In this document: positions 22,826 to 31,810 of the stretch, piece by piece
Position numbering within the stretch: the first letter of the stretch is position 1
Layout of the letters: every line of letters begins with the position of its first letter
Assembly (NCBI GenBank): GCA_030697825.1
Contig: JAUYOW010000055.1
Coordinates: 1-33,210 of the forward strand
Origin: Gemmatimonadales bacterium
Lineage (GTDB): Bacteria > Gemmatimonadota > Gemmatimonadetes > Gemmatimonadales > JACORV01
DNA length: 33,210 nt
Direction: 5' to 3'
The notes under the pieces: model-generated
Told to the model about the DNA's origin: nothing
The model's database searches: none
Seen by the model: the letters and a program-made list of their open reading frames with translations, nothing else
Program-made: the position numbers and the translations under genes

Positions 22826-25800
22826 ATGCCCTTCGTACACCTCCATACCCATTCCGAATACTCGCTGCTCGACGGCGCCAACCGTATCTCCGACCTCGTG
22901 GCGCGCGTCAAGGAGCTCGGGATGGACAGCCTCGCGCTCACCGACCACGGCAACATCTTCGGCGCCTGGACCTTCCACGAGCAGGCGCGGGCCGCCGGCA
23001 TCCGGCCAATCCTCGGCTTCGAGGCGTACGTCGCGTTCGGCTCGCGGCACGCCCGGGAGAAACAGCCCGACGCCCCCGGCAATTACAGCCATCTCGTGCT
23101 CCTCGCCAGCAACCGCGACGGCTACCGCAACCTCGTCCGTCTGACGTCCATCGGCTTCCTCGAAGGCTACTATCGCCGCCCGCGCATCGACCGTGAAACA
23201 TTGGAGAGATACTCCGATGGCCTGGTCTGCCTGTCGGCGTGCCTCACCGGCGAGGTCGCGCTCTGGCTGCGCCAGGGCCGGATCGACCAGGCGCGCGAGT
23301 CCGCGGAGTGGCACGCCCGGCTCTTCGGCGAGGGCAACTACTGGCTCGAGGTCCAGAACCATGGCATCGCCGACGAGGCGCTCGTCCAGGAGGGCGTGTT
23401 CCGGCTCGCGCAGGAGCTGGGCCTCGGAGTCGTGGCCACCAACGACGCCCACTACCTGAGACGCGAGGACGCCCCCGCGCACGACGTCCTCCTTGCCATC
23501 GGGACCGGCAAGGACCTGAACGATCCCAAACGCTTCCGCTTCGAGGGGACCGAGAGCTACCTGAAGTCGGAAGAGGAGATGCGGCGGGTCTTCCCGGCGC
23601 GTGACGAGCTCTTCTCCGACACCCAGCGCATCGCCGACCGCTGCGAGTTCGATTTCGAGAAGCGCTTCTTCCTGCCCGAGTTCCCGCTCCCGGCGGGGAC
23701 GTCCAGTGCGGACGAGCTGCTGGTGCGCCTGGCCACCGAGGGTGCGCACCGCAGGTACCGCTCCCCGCTCGCCGCTCCCGTGCAGGAACGCCTCGACTAC
23801 GAGTTGGGCGTCATCACCAAGGTGGGCTACTCGGGCTACTTCCTGATCGTCGCCGACTTCATCCGCGAAGCGCGCGCCCGGGACATCCCGGTCGGTCCCG
23901 GCCGTGGCTCGGCCGCCGGCTCGCTCGTCTCGTACTCCCTCGGCATCACCAACGTGGACCCGCTGAAGTTCGACCTGCTGTTCGAGCGGTTCCTCAATCC
24001 TGAGCGCATCTCGCCGCCGGACATCGACGTGGACTTCTGCGAGGAGCGGCGCGGCGAGATCATCGAGTACGTCCGCGAGCGGTACGGCCGCCAGTCGGTC
24101 GGCCAGATCGTGACCTTCGGGACGATGAAGGCCCGCGCCGCGGTGAAGGACGTCGCGCGCGTCCTCGGCATCCCTCCGGGCGAGGCCGACCGGCTCACCA
24201 AGCTCATCCCGTTCAACCCGGGACAGCCCGCGGTGACGCTGCCCGAAGCGATCGAGATGGTGGGCGAGCTGAAGGAGCTGGTGCGGCAGAACCCGATGTA
24301 CCAGAAGCTGGTCGGGTACGCCAGCGCTATCGAAGGGCTCGCGCGACACATCTCCGTGCACGCCGCCGGCATCGTCATCGCTCCGGGGCCGCTTACCGAC
24401 TACGTGCCGGTGTGCACGATGCCCGGCCGTGGCACCGGCTCCGGCGCCGCCGCCGACGCCATCATCACGCAGTACGACATGGTCGGTCTCGAGAAGATCG
24501 GCATGTTGAAGATGGACTTCCTCGGGCTCACCACGCTCACCGTGCTCCGGCGCGCCAGCCTCACCATCCGGGACCGCCACGGCGTCATGCTGGACCTGGA
24601 CACCCTGCCGCTCGACGACCCTGAGGCCTACCGGCTGCTGCGCGAGGGACGGACCGCCGGCGTCTTCCAGTTCGAGTCGAGTCTCGCCACGGACGCGCTG
24701 GTGCGAATGCGGTGCGACCGGTTCGACGACCTCGTAGCCACCAACGCGCTAGTGCGCCCCGGGCCGCTCGACAGCGGCATGCACCTGGTCTACATCCGGC
24801 GCAAGCGCGGCGAGGAGCCGGTCCGCTACGCGCTCCCCGAGCTCGAGGGGATCCTGTCGCCCACCTACGGCGTCATCGTCTATCAGGAACAGCTGATGCG
24901 GATCGCCAACGTCCTCGCGGGCTACTCGCTCGCCGAGGCCGACGTGCTCCGCAAGGCCGTGGGGAAGAAGAAGCAGGAGATGATCGACGAGGAGCTCGGC
25001 CGCTTCGTGAATCGCTGTGTGGAGCTGGGCCACAAGAAGAAGGTGGTCGAGGACATCGCGGCCCAGATCAAGACCTTCGGTCGGTACGGCTTCAACAAGT
25101 CGCACTCCGTCGCCTATTCCATCGTCTCCTATCAAACGGCGTGGCTCAAAGCGCACTACCCAGCCGAGTTCATGGCGGCGATACTCTCCTCCGCCATCGG
25201 CGACACCAAGGCGGTCGTCAAGTACATCGCCGCGTGCCGGGAGATGGACATCGAGGTGCTGCCGCCCGACGTGAACGAGTCGGGGTGGCACTTCACCGTC
25301 GTGGGCGACCGCCGCATCCGGTTCGGGCTCGGCGCCATCCGGAACGTCGGGCGCGGCGCCGCCGACTCGATCCTGGCCGCCCGCGGGCAGGGACCCTTCA
25401 CGACGCTCGACGATTTCGTCTCGCGGATCGACCTGCGCCTGAGCAACAAACGGGTGCTCGAGGCGCTCGTCGCCTCCGGCGCCGGCGACGGCCTGGGCGG
25501 CCACCGCGCCCAGCTTTTCGAGGCGCTCGACGCCGTGGTCGCGGAGGCCAGCCTCCGCCAGGCTGAGACCGCGGCCGGTCAGGGGACCCTGTTCGGCGGC
25601 GAGGCCAGGGACTCGGGGCCACTGGCCCACCCGCCCCGGCCCCTCCCGCTGGTCCGGGAGTGGACGGAGGCCGAGCGGCTTGCGCGGGAAAAGGAATTGG
25701 TGGGATTCTTCGTCTCCGGACACCCGCTCAACCGGTTCACGGCCGAGGTCGCCCTCTTCGGCAGCCACACCACCGCCGACCTGGGCCAGTGGAGGGAGGG

Positions 25801-26323
25801 CCCGGTCCAGGTCGCCGCGGTCGTCACGGCGGTACGCCGGCAGACGGCGAAGAAGACCGGCGCCGAGTGGGCGAAGCTGACGATCGAGGACTTCCACGGC
25901 GCGGCGGAGTGCCTCGCCTTCCCCGAGGCCTGGAAGAAACTCTCGGGGGTGATCGTGCCGGACGGCGCCTACCTCTTCACCGGTGGCTACTCCCTGCGGG
26001 ACCGCGGCGAGGAGGACGCTCCGTTCATCGTGGAGAGCGTCGAGCCCCTGGTCGGGCTGCGGAACAGCGGGCGCGTGGCGCTCGCCCTGCGCTGGGGCGC
26101 GAAGAGCCGCCTGGCGGCGGACGCGGGCCGCGCCATCGCCGCGGTGTGCGCGGCGCACCCCGGCTCCGCGCCGGTGCTGGTGGAGTTCAGTGACGACAAC
26201 GGCGGCGAGTCGTCGGCGCGCTTCCGGGCGCGCGGGCTGCGCGTCGCCCTCGACGATGACCTCATCCGTGCGCTGCGCGAACTGCTCGGCGCCGAAGGGG
26301 TCGCACTCGTGAAGGCGGGGTGA
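22826..26323 (+). CDS. dnaE: DNA polymerase III alpha subunit
   Basis: This is the replicative polymerase. The 1165-residue protein begins FVHLHTHSEYSLLDGANRIS, the PHP domain, and carries the palm catalytic motif PDIDVDFCEERR (near 398-409), PVGPGRGSAAGSLVSY, FGRYGFNKSHSVAYS, and a C-terminal OB-fold (about 970-1050, QVAAVVTAVRRQTAKKTG). All match DnaE rather than PolC (no inserted exonuclease). ATG 22826 is chosen because the PHP start follows directly; the long extension from 21665 runs through an unrelated gene. accA follows after 4 bp, an arrangement known in several phyla. Confidence 0.95.
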   Translation: MPFVHLHTHSEYSLLDGANRISDLVARVKELGMDSLALTDHGNIFGAWTFHEQARAAGIRPILGFEAYVAFGSRHAREKQPDAPGNYSHLVLLASNRDGYRNLVRLTSIGFLEGYYRRPRIDRETLERYSDGLVCLSACLTGEVALWLRQGRIDQARESAEWHARLFGEGNYWLEVQNHGIADEALVQEGVFRLAQELGLGVVATNDAHYLRREDAPAHDVLLAIGTGKDLNDPKRFRFEGTESYLKSEEEMRRVFPARDELFSDTQRIADRCEFDFEKRFFLPEFPLPAGTSSADELLVRLATEGAHRRYRSPLAAPVQERLDYELGVITKVGYSGYFLIVADFIREARARDIPVGPGRGSAAGSLVSYSLGITNVDPLKFDLLFERFLNPERISPPDIDVDFCEERRGEIIEYVRERYGRQSVGQIVTFGTMKARAAVKDVARVLGIPPGEADRLTKLIPFNPGQPAVTLPEAIEMVGELKELVRQNPMYQKLVGYASAIEGLARHISVHAAGIVIAPGPLTDYVPVCTMPGRGTGSGAAADAIITQYDMVGLEKIGMLKMDFLGLTTLTVLRRASLTIRDRHGVMLDLDTLPLDDPEAYRLLREGRTAGVFQFESSLATDALVRMRCDRFDDLVATNALVRPGPLDSGMHLVYIRRKRGEEPVRYALPELEGILSPTYGVIVYQEQLMRIANVLAGYSLAEADVLRKAVGKKKQEMIDEELGRFVNRCVELGHKKKVVEDIAAQIKTFGRYGFNKSHSVAYSIVSYQTAWLKAHYPAEFMAAILSSAIGDTKAVVKYIAACREMDIEVLPPDVNESGWHFTVVGDRRIRFGLGAIRNVGRGAADSILAARGQGPFTTLDDFVSRIDLRLSNKRVLEALVASGAGDGLGGHRAQLFEALDAVVAEASLRQAETAAGQGTLFGGEARDSGPLAHPPRPLPLVREWTEAERLAREKELVGFFVSGHPLNRFTAEVALFGSHTTADLGQWREGPVQVAAVVTAVRRQTAKKTGAEWAKLTIEDFHGAAECLAFPEAWKKLSGVIVPDGAYLFTGGYSLRDRGEEDAPFIVESVEPLVGLRNSGRVALALRWGAKSRLAADAGRAIAAVCAAHPGSAPVLVEFSDDNGGESSARFRARGLRVALDDDLIRALRELLGAEGVALVKAG

Positions 26324-26327
26324 ACTG

Positions 26328-27290
26328 ATGGCCGCAGCGTTCGCGCTGGAGTTCGAGAAGCCCATCGCCGAACTGGAGCGCCAGATCGAGGAGCTCCGGC
26401 GTTTGGCCACCCAGCGCAACCTCGACGTGGGGCGGGAGATAGCGCCCCTCGAGCGGAAGCTGGCCGACCTGCGACAGGAGATCTACGGCAACTTGACGCC
26501 CTTCCAGCGGGTGCAGGTGGCGCGCCATCCGCGGCGTCCCTACGCGCTCGACTACCTCAACACCGTCTTCGGCGACTTCTTCGAGCTGCACGGCGACCGG
26601 CTCTTCCGCGACGACCCGGCGATCGTCGCCGGCGCCGCGCGGCTGGGCGGCCGGAGCGTGGTGGTGATCGGCCAGCAGAAAGGCCGCGACACCAAGGAGA
26701 ACCTGAAGCGCAACTTCGGCATGCCCCACCCGGAGGGCTACCGCAAGTCGATGCGCCTGATGAAGCTGGCCGAACGGTTCCGGATGCCGGTGATCACGCT
26801 CATCGACACGCCCGGCGCGTATCCGGGCCTCGGCGCGGAAGAGCGCGGCCAAGCGGAAGCCATCGCCAGCAGCCTGGAGCTGATGGCGACCCTGCGCGTC
26901 CCGATCGTCGCGGCGGTCATCGGCGAGGGCGGCTCCGGCGGCGCGCTCGCCCTCGGCGTGGCCGACCGGGTGCTGATGTTCGAGAACTCCGTATACTCCG
27001 TGATCTCGCCCGAAGGGTGCGCCGCGATCCTGTGGAAGGACGCCACGCAGCGCGAGCGCGCCGCGGAGGCGCTCAAGCTCACCGCGCCCGACCTCCTCGC
27101 GCTCGGCCTGATAGACGCGATCATCCCCGAGCCCCCGGGCGGCGCGCACACCGACCCGGATGGCGCGGCCGCGGCTCTCAGCGAGGCCCTCGCGCGCCAC
27201 CTCAGCGACCTCGATAGCCTATCCCCGGACGACCTGGTCCGCCGCCGGAGCCAGAAGTTCCTCCAGATGGGGAAGTTCGAGGAGAGTTGA
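26328..27290 (+). CDS. accA: Acetyl-CoA carboxylase carboxyltransferase, alpha subunit
   Basis: AccA with AccD transfers CO2 from biotin carrier protein to acetyl-CoA, the first step of fatty-acid synthesis. The 320-residue protein has the N-terminal helical part (FEKPIAELERQIEELRRLA), LERKLADLRQEIYGNLTPFQ, FGDFFELHGDRLFRDDPA, DTPGAYPGLGAEERGQAEAI and IGEGGSGGALALGVADRVLM forming the oxyanion-binding region, and SPEGCAAILWKD. All are standard. accD is not in the window. The stop overlaps the next start (TTGA). Confidence 0.95.
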   Translation: MAAAFALEFEKPIAELERQIEELRRLATQRNLDVGREIAPLERKLADLRQEIYGNLTPFQRVQVARHPRRPYALDYLNTVFGDFFELHGDRLFRDDPAIVAGAARLGGRSVVVIGQQKGRDTKENLKRNFGMPHPEGYRKSMRLMKLAERFRMPVITLIDTPGAYPGLGAEERGQAEAIASSLELMATLRVPIVAAVIGEGGSGGALALGVADRVLMFENSVYSVISPEGCAAILWKDATQRERAAEALKLTAPDLLALGLIDAIIPEPPGGAHTDPDGAAAALSEALARHLSDLDSLSPDDLVRRRSQKFLQMGKFEES

Positions 27291-28330
27291 GCGTGCCCCA
27301 GCTGGTCGAAGTGAAGTTCAAGGGCAATCGTAAGGCCTTCTTCGAATGGCACGAGCCCGAGCCGCTGCGTGCGGCGGAGCCGGTCGTCGTCGAGTCCGAG
27401 CGCGGCGTGGATTTCGGCCTCGTGTCGGCCACGGGGAAGACGGCGGAGCTCAAGTGCGAGCGCTGCACCGGATGCGCGCTGGGCGGCGAGCGCGGCGAGC
27501 GCGGCGAGTCCCACGCCAAGCGACCGCCGGAGCCCACGCGCCGCGTCATCCGCCGCGCGAACCCCGCCGACCGGCGCACCGCGGACGACCTGCGCCGCTC
27601 GGAGGACGACGCCCGCCGCAAGGTCCGCGAGCGGGTCACCGCGCTCAACCTCACGATGAAAGTCTCCGACACCGAGTGGCAGTGGGACCGCAACAAGCTC
27701 ACCATCTACTTCACGGCGGATAAACGCGTCGACTTCCGCGGGCTGGTACGCGAGCTCGCGTCGCACTTCCGAACCCGCATCGAGCTGCGCCAGATCGGCG
27801 TTCGCGACGAAGCGGCCCGCCTCTCCGGCATCGGACGGTGCGGGCGCGAGCTCTGCTCGGCGAGTTGGCTACCCGAGCTGCGCCCCATCGGCCTGCAGAT
27901 CGCCAAGGACCAGCGGCTCAGCCTCAACCCGACGCAGATCTCCGGGCCCTGCGGCCGGCTCCTCTGCTGCCTGCGATTCGAGCATGAATTCTACGTGCAG
28001 CAGCGCAAGCGGTTCCCCAAGGAGGGCAAGGTCCTCCAGACCGCGCGGGGGAACGAGAAGGTGGCGGCGATCGACATCTTCCGCGAAACCGTCACGCTGC
28101 GGGCCGAGGACGGCAGCCCGCGCACCGTCGCGCTGGCGGACCTGAAGCAGGAGGTCGAGCGCGGAGGCGCTACGGCCGCCGCGCAACCGGCCGTTGCTCC
28201 GATGGAGAGCGTGGATACGGCTGCGCAAGCCCTGGCTGGCGAGGCGAGGCCGAGCGAGCAGGCGCCCGGGCAGGACGCATCGAGGCCCGATCGCCGGCGG
28301 CGGCGCGGAAGGCGGCGCCGCCGCCCGTGA
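27287..28330 (+). CDS. ricT: RicT/YaaT-type PSP1 domain protein
   Basis: In Bacillus RicT (YaaT) forms a Fe-S-bearing complex acting on RNA processing; in other bacteria the role is less known. The 347 residues have a PSP1 core (about 1-270). Cysteines cluster at 57/60/63 (CERCTGC), near 184 (RCGRELCSASWL) and 222 (PCGRLLCC), typical of the Fe-S ligands. The C-terminal tail (from 290) is disordered and ends RRRRGRRRRRP. TTG 27287 overlaps the accA stop; GTG 27293 is an equally plausible start. The internal insert at 64-100 (GGERGERGESHAKRP) seems larger than usual. Confidence 0.75.
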   Translation: MSVPQLVEVKFKGNRKAFFEWHEPEPLRAAEPVVVESERGVDFGLVSATGKTAELKCERCTGCALGGERGERGESHAKRPPEPTRRVIRRANPADRRTADDLRRSEDDARRKVRERVTALNLTMKVSDTEWQWDRNKLTIYFTADKRVDFRGLVRELASHFRTRIELRQIGVRDEAARLSGIGRCGRELCSASWLPELRPIGLQIAKDQRLSLNPTQISGPCGRLLCCLRFEHEFYVQQRKRFPKEGKVLQTARGNEKVAAIDIFRETVTLRAEDGSPRTVALADLKQEVERGGATAAAQPAVAPMESVDTAAQALAGEARPSEQAPGQDASRPDRRRRRGRRRRRP

Positions 28331-29865
28331 GCCGCTTCTACCTCACCACGGCGATCGACTACGCGAACGGTGATCCGCACCTTGGCCACGCCTACGAGAA
28401 GCTCGGCGCCGACGCGATCGCCCGGTACCGCCGCCTCCGCGGCGACGACGTCCACTTCCTCATCGGCATGGACGAGCACGGCCAGAAGGTCGCTCAGGCC
28501 GCGGCCGACGGTGGCGTCACGCCCCAGCAGCTCGTGGACCGCATCGCGGTGAAGTTCGAGGACACCTGGCGGAGCCTCGGGATCTCCAACGACCAGTTCA
28601 TCCGCACCACCACACCCGCCCACCAGAACGGGGTCCGCTCCCTCATCGACCGGATCTTCGCCCGCAACCCGGACGACCTCTATGAGAAGGAATACGAGGG
28701 CTGGTATTGCGTGGGGTGCGAGCTGTTCAAGCGCGACGACGAGATCGAGAACGGAAAATGCGTCCTCCACCAGACGCGCACGCTCGAGTGGACCAAGGAA
28801 CGCAACTGGTTCTTCCGGCTCACGAGATACCAGGGGTTCCTGAGGCGGCTGCTCGAAGGCCGGCCGCAGTTCCTCCAGCCCGAGAGCCGGCGCAACGAGA
28901 TCCTCGCGCTCCTCGGCCGGGGATTGGAAGACGTCTCCATCAGCCGGGCACGCCTCTCGTGGGCGATCCCCTTCCCTCGGCCGCTCAGCAACGGCGAGCA
29001 GCAGGGCACCTGGGTCTGGTTCGACGCGCTGCCCAATTACCTCACCGCCACCGGCTTCCCGGAGGCCGGATACGAAGCCCGGTGGCCGGCGCAACTGCAT
29101 GTGATCGGAAAGGACATCACGCGCCTCCACTGCGTCGTCTGGCCGGCCTACCTCGAGGCCGCCGGGCTCCCGCTTCCCGAGCGCGTGTGGGCGCACGGCT
29201 TCGCCTACTTCAAGGGGGAGCGCTTCAGCAAGTCGGCCGGCGTGACCCTCCACCTCGACGAGGCGATCGCCCGCTACGGAAGCGACGCCTTTCGCTACTT
29301 CCTGCTGCGCGAGATCCCCTTCGATGCCGACGGCAGCTTCACGTGGGAGCGCTTCGACAAGCGCTATACCGCGGACCTCGCCGACGCTTTCGGCAACCTG
29401 GCTTCACGGGTGCTGGCGATGCTCGACCGCTATCGCGGCGGAACGGTGCCCAACTCGGGCGCGGCCGGCCCACTCGACCACGCGGCGGCGGCGTGCGTCG
29501 CGCGCTATGTCGCCGCGATGGACGGTCTACTCCTGCACCGCGGCGCGCAGGCGGCATGGGACCTGGTGAGCGAGGCGAACGGATTCGTCGAGCGCCAAGC
29601 GCCGTGGGCCCTGGCCAAGGCCGGCGACGGCGCCGCGCTGGACGCCACGCTCGCCGCGCTGGCGCGCGCGCTGGTTCGCATCGCCGTGCTCGCGTCACCG
29701 TTCGTGCCGGCCGCCGCGACGGCGCTTCTGGACGCGCTCGGACTCGCCACGGCTCCCGATTCCAGACCGTGGTCCTGGACCTGGATCGAACAGCCTCCCA
29801 TCGCGTCGGTGCAGACCCGCAGGATCGCCCCGTTGTTCCCCAAACTGGAGCGCGCCGCAACGTAG
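28327..29865 (+). CDS. metG: Methionyl-tRNA synthetase
   Basis: The class Ia synthetase charges tRNA-Met. The 512 residues contain DPHLGHAYEKL (HIGH-like), zinc-knuckle CVGCELFKRDDEIENGKC, FDALPNYLTA, and ERFSKSAGVTLHL (KMSKS-like, near 299). The anticodon-binding domain is at the C-terminus. It has no EMAP-like tRNA-binding domain after it, as in short MetRS forms. Start GTG 28327 overlaps the ricT stop (GTGA). The yaaT-metG proximity is also found in other bacteria. Confidence 0.93.
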   Translation: MSRFYLTTAIDYANGDPHLGHAYEKLGADAIARYRRLRGDDVHFLIGMDEHGQKVAQAAADGGVTPQQLVDRIAVKFEDTWRSLGISNDQFIRTTTPAHQNGVRSLIDRIFARNPDDLYEKEYEGWYCVGCELFKRDDEIENGKCVLHQTRTLEWTKERNWFFRLTRYQGFLRRLLEGRPQFLQPESRRNEILALLGRGLEDVSISRARLSWAIPFPRPLSNGEQQGTWVWFDALPNYLTATGFPEAGYEARWPAQLHVIGKDITRLHCVVWPAYLEAAGLPLPERVWAHGFAYFKGERFSKSAGVTLHLDEAIARYGSDAFRYFLLREIPFDADGSFTWERFDKRYTADLADAFGNLASRVLAMLDRYRGGTVPNSGAAGPLDHAAAACVARYVAAMDGLLLHRGAQAAWDLVSEANGFVERQAPWALAKAGDGAALDATLAALARALVRIAVLASPFVPAAATALLDALGLATAPDSRPWSWTWIEQPPIASVQTRRIAPLFPKLERAAT

Positions 29866-29912
29866 CGTAAACGAGTACGAGCCAATCGGTTACTGACATG
29901 CCAAATCAGCGG

Positions 29913-29942
29913 TTGACAGGGCGTCGACCCGAGGGCTAAGAT
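29913..29942 (+). promoter_or_regulatory. Sigma-70-type promoter for the M23 gene
   Basis: TTGACA (29913-29918), 18-bp spacer, TAAGAT (29937-29942), the best -35/-10 pair in the window. Transcription should start near 29949, about 80 nt before ATG 30029. Confidence 0.6.
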
Positions 29943-30028
29943 ACCCGGTCCGTTTCTTGCTTTCCCGTAGGTTCGCAGTGCTCGCTCAGGCTGCTTCAAC
30001 ACGTCGGCTCTTCTGGCTCGGAGCGTGG

Positions 30029-30961
30029 ATGGCCAATCGCCGCTGGACGGTCCTTCTCGTGCCACACGACTCCGGGGGAACCAGGTCCGTCTCCGTTTCG
30101 GTGACGCTCTTGAAGCTCCTCGGTGGCGTGGCGACCGTGATTGTGGCGACCGTCCTCGCGGCCACCTTCGGCGTGGTCTCGCACACCGTCGACCTCACGC
30201 ACAGCCGCCAGCTCGAGCGCGCCAACCAGGTGCTCGCGGGTGAGATCGAACGGCTCGACGAGCGCGTGACGACGCTTTCTGACACGCTCTCGCGCATTTC
30301 GCAACGCGACCGTGAAGTGCGGTTGGTGGCCGGCCTCGAGCCGCTCGATCCGGACGTGCGTCGCGCCGGCATCGGCGGACCGTCGGGCGCGTGGCCGGAG
30401 CGGGAGCGCCTGCTCGACGAGGGCGGCGTGGTGGGCCGCGACGCGTTCCGCGTGCACGCCGATCTGGACGCGCTGATCCGCCGCGCCAACGTCCTCGCGT
30501 CGTCGTTCCGCGAGGCGTCCGAGAGCCTGTCGTCGCACGTGCAGCAGCTCTCTGCCACGCCCAGCATCATGCCCACGACGGGGTTCCTCACCAGCAACTT
30601 CTCGCTGATGCGGTACCACCCCATCCTGCACTTCAGCCGGCCCCACGAGGGGATCGACATCACCGCGGCGTACGGCTCGCTGATCATCGCGCCAGCCGCG
30701 GGACGCGTCGTAAAGGTGGGCTGGGAAAACGGCTACGGGCTCTCGGTCTCCGTGGATCACGGGTACGGCGTCCAGACCCGGTTCGCGCACATGTCGCGCA
30801 CCGCGGTGTCGGTCGGCCAGGCGGTGCGCCGCGGCGACCGGCTCGGCTACGTCGGCAGCACGGGGCTGTCGACGGGCCCGCACCTTCACTACGAGGTGCT
30901 GGTCAACGGCAGGGCGACGGACCCGCTTCGGTTCATAATGCCCGACGCCATCGCGGACTGA
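30029..30961 (+). CDS. M23 family peptidase with membrane anchor and coiled coil
   Basis: The 310-residue protein has a membrane helix (about 27-51), a coiled coil (about 55-100, NQVLAGEIERLDERVTTLSD) and a C-terminal LytM domain from about 185. The zinc ligands are visible: HEGID near 206 and HLHYEV near 285, with FAHMS in between. It should cut or organise peptidoglycan in the periplasm, as the M23 part follows the coil. The start is ATG 30029; a TTG at 29957 could extend it by 24 residues. Zinc residues complete, so enzymatic activity is likely, though some relatives are only activators. Confidence 0.85.
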   Translation: MANRRWTVLLVPHDSGGTRSVSVSVTLLKLLGGVATVIVATVLAATFGVVSHTVDLTHSRQLERANQVLAGEIERLDERVTTLSDTLSRISQRDREVRLVAGLEPLDPDVRRAGIGGPSGAWPERERLLDEGGVVGRDAFRVHADLDALIRRANVLASSFREASESLSSHVQQLSATPSIMPTTGFLTSNFSLMRYHPILHFSRPHEGIDITAAYGSLIIAPAAGRVVKVGWENGYGLSVSVDHGYGVQTRFAHMSRTAVSVGQAVRRGDRLGYVGSTGLSTGPHLHYEVLVNGRATDPLRFIMPDAIAD

Positions 30962-30984
30962 GCAGGTGGCGGTAGGCAGGCGGC

Positions 30985-31123
30985 GGTAGGGTTGCAGAGT
31001 TGCGGAGTTGCAGCGGTCTACAGCAAACAGGCGGCAGAGATTCCCTGCCGCCTGAATCGCTTCTGCACCCCGTCTCCTGTTTCCCTGCTCACCGCTGCAA
31101 CCCTGCAACCCTGCAACTCTACC
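30985..31123. repeat. GTTGCAGA-family 8-bp repeat hairpin, copy 3
   Basis: Units GTTGCAGA, GTTGCGGA, GTTGCAGC (30991-31014) with flanking GGTAGG and CGG pair with 31092-31123; 28 of 32 positions match. A nested perfect 10-bp stem CAGGCGGCAG/CTGCCGCCTG (31028-31037, 31045-31054) sits in the loop. It lies between the convergent M23 and lemA genes and resembles copy 1 in its order of modules. Confidence 0.85.
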
Positions 31124-31143
31124 GAAGTTCTGATTCCTTCCAA

Positions 31144-31719
31144 CTAGCGCGCCGGCGGAGCCGGCGCCGTCAAGTTCACTCTCGGCGCCTCCCGCGCCCC
31201 CGGCGCCGTCACCTCGAAGTACTCGCGCGCGCCCTTCCCGATCACCTTCGCCGTCAGCAGCTGCGGGAACTTCCGGATGTACCCGTTGTACTCCTGCACC
31301 GAGTTGTTGTAGTCCTGGCGCGACGTCGCGATGCGGTTCTCCGTGCCCTCAAGCTGGTCCTGGAGCGCCCGGAAGTTCTCGTTCGACTTGAGCTCCGGGT
31401 ACGCCTCCGAGATCGCGAGCAGCCGGCCCAGCGCGCTGGTGAGTCCCTGGTTGGCCTCCGCCATCTGCCCCAGGTTCCCGCTCTGCACCGCACCGCCCAG
31501 ACGCGCCCGCGCGTCCGCCACCGCGCCGAAGACCGTCTGCTCCTGCTGCGCGAACCCGCGCACCGTCTCCACCAGGTTCGGCACCAGGTCCGCGCGCCTC
31601 TGGAGCTGAACCTCGATCTGGCTCTTGAACGAGTTCACCTGCTCGTCCAGCGTCTGGATCCTGTTGTAGCCGCAGCCCGACAGGACCACGGCTGCCACCG
31701 CGAGAATAACGCGCTTCAT
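31144..31719 (-). CDS. lemA: LemA family lipoprotein
   Basis: The 191-residue protein has a lipoprotein signal (VVLSGC, Cys 16), then GYNRIQTLDEQVNSFKSQIE, VQLQRRADLVPNLVETVRGF, AQQEQTVFGAVADARARL and SEAYPELKSNENFRALQDQL, the helical core of LemA. LemA proteins sit at the cytoplasmic or periplasmic face of the membrane and often lie next to TPM-domain (YgcG-like) genes, as here. The role is poorly known. Confidence 0.85.
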   Translation of the reverse strand: MKRVILAVAAVVLSGCGYNRIQTLDEQVNSFKSQIEVQLQRRADLVPNLVETVRGFAQQEQTVFGAVADARARLGGAVQSGNLGQMAEANQGLTSALGRLLAISEAYPELKSNENFRALQDQLEGTENRIATSRQDYNNSVQEYNGYIRKFPQLLTAKVIGKGAREYFEVTAPGAREAPRVNLTAPAPPAR

Positions 31720-31810
31720 GCCTTCTCCTCTGTGTTCGGAGTGACCAAGCCCGGTCCGTGTCGGGCCGCGGAATCATGACGGACGCGGAACCCGAGCTGT
31801 TTCGCCGCGC

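Noticed and set aside
22826-24580. Minus-strand frame running in continuation with the M30 protease, giving a 1174-residue reading
   Set aside because: It is antisense to dnaE. The codon pattern is a GC-rich shadow and the real start GTG 22714 has a perfect AGGAGG.
24749-26419. 556-residue minus-strand frame opposite dnaE and accA
   Set aside because: Same antisense shadow pattern, no motif.
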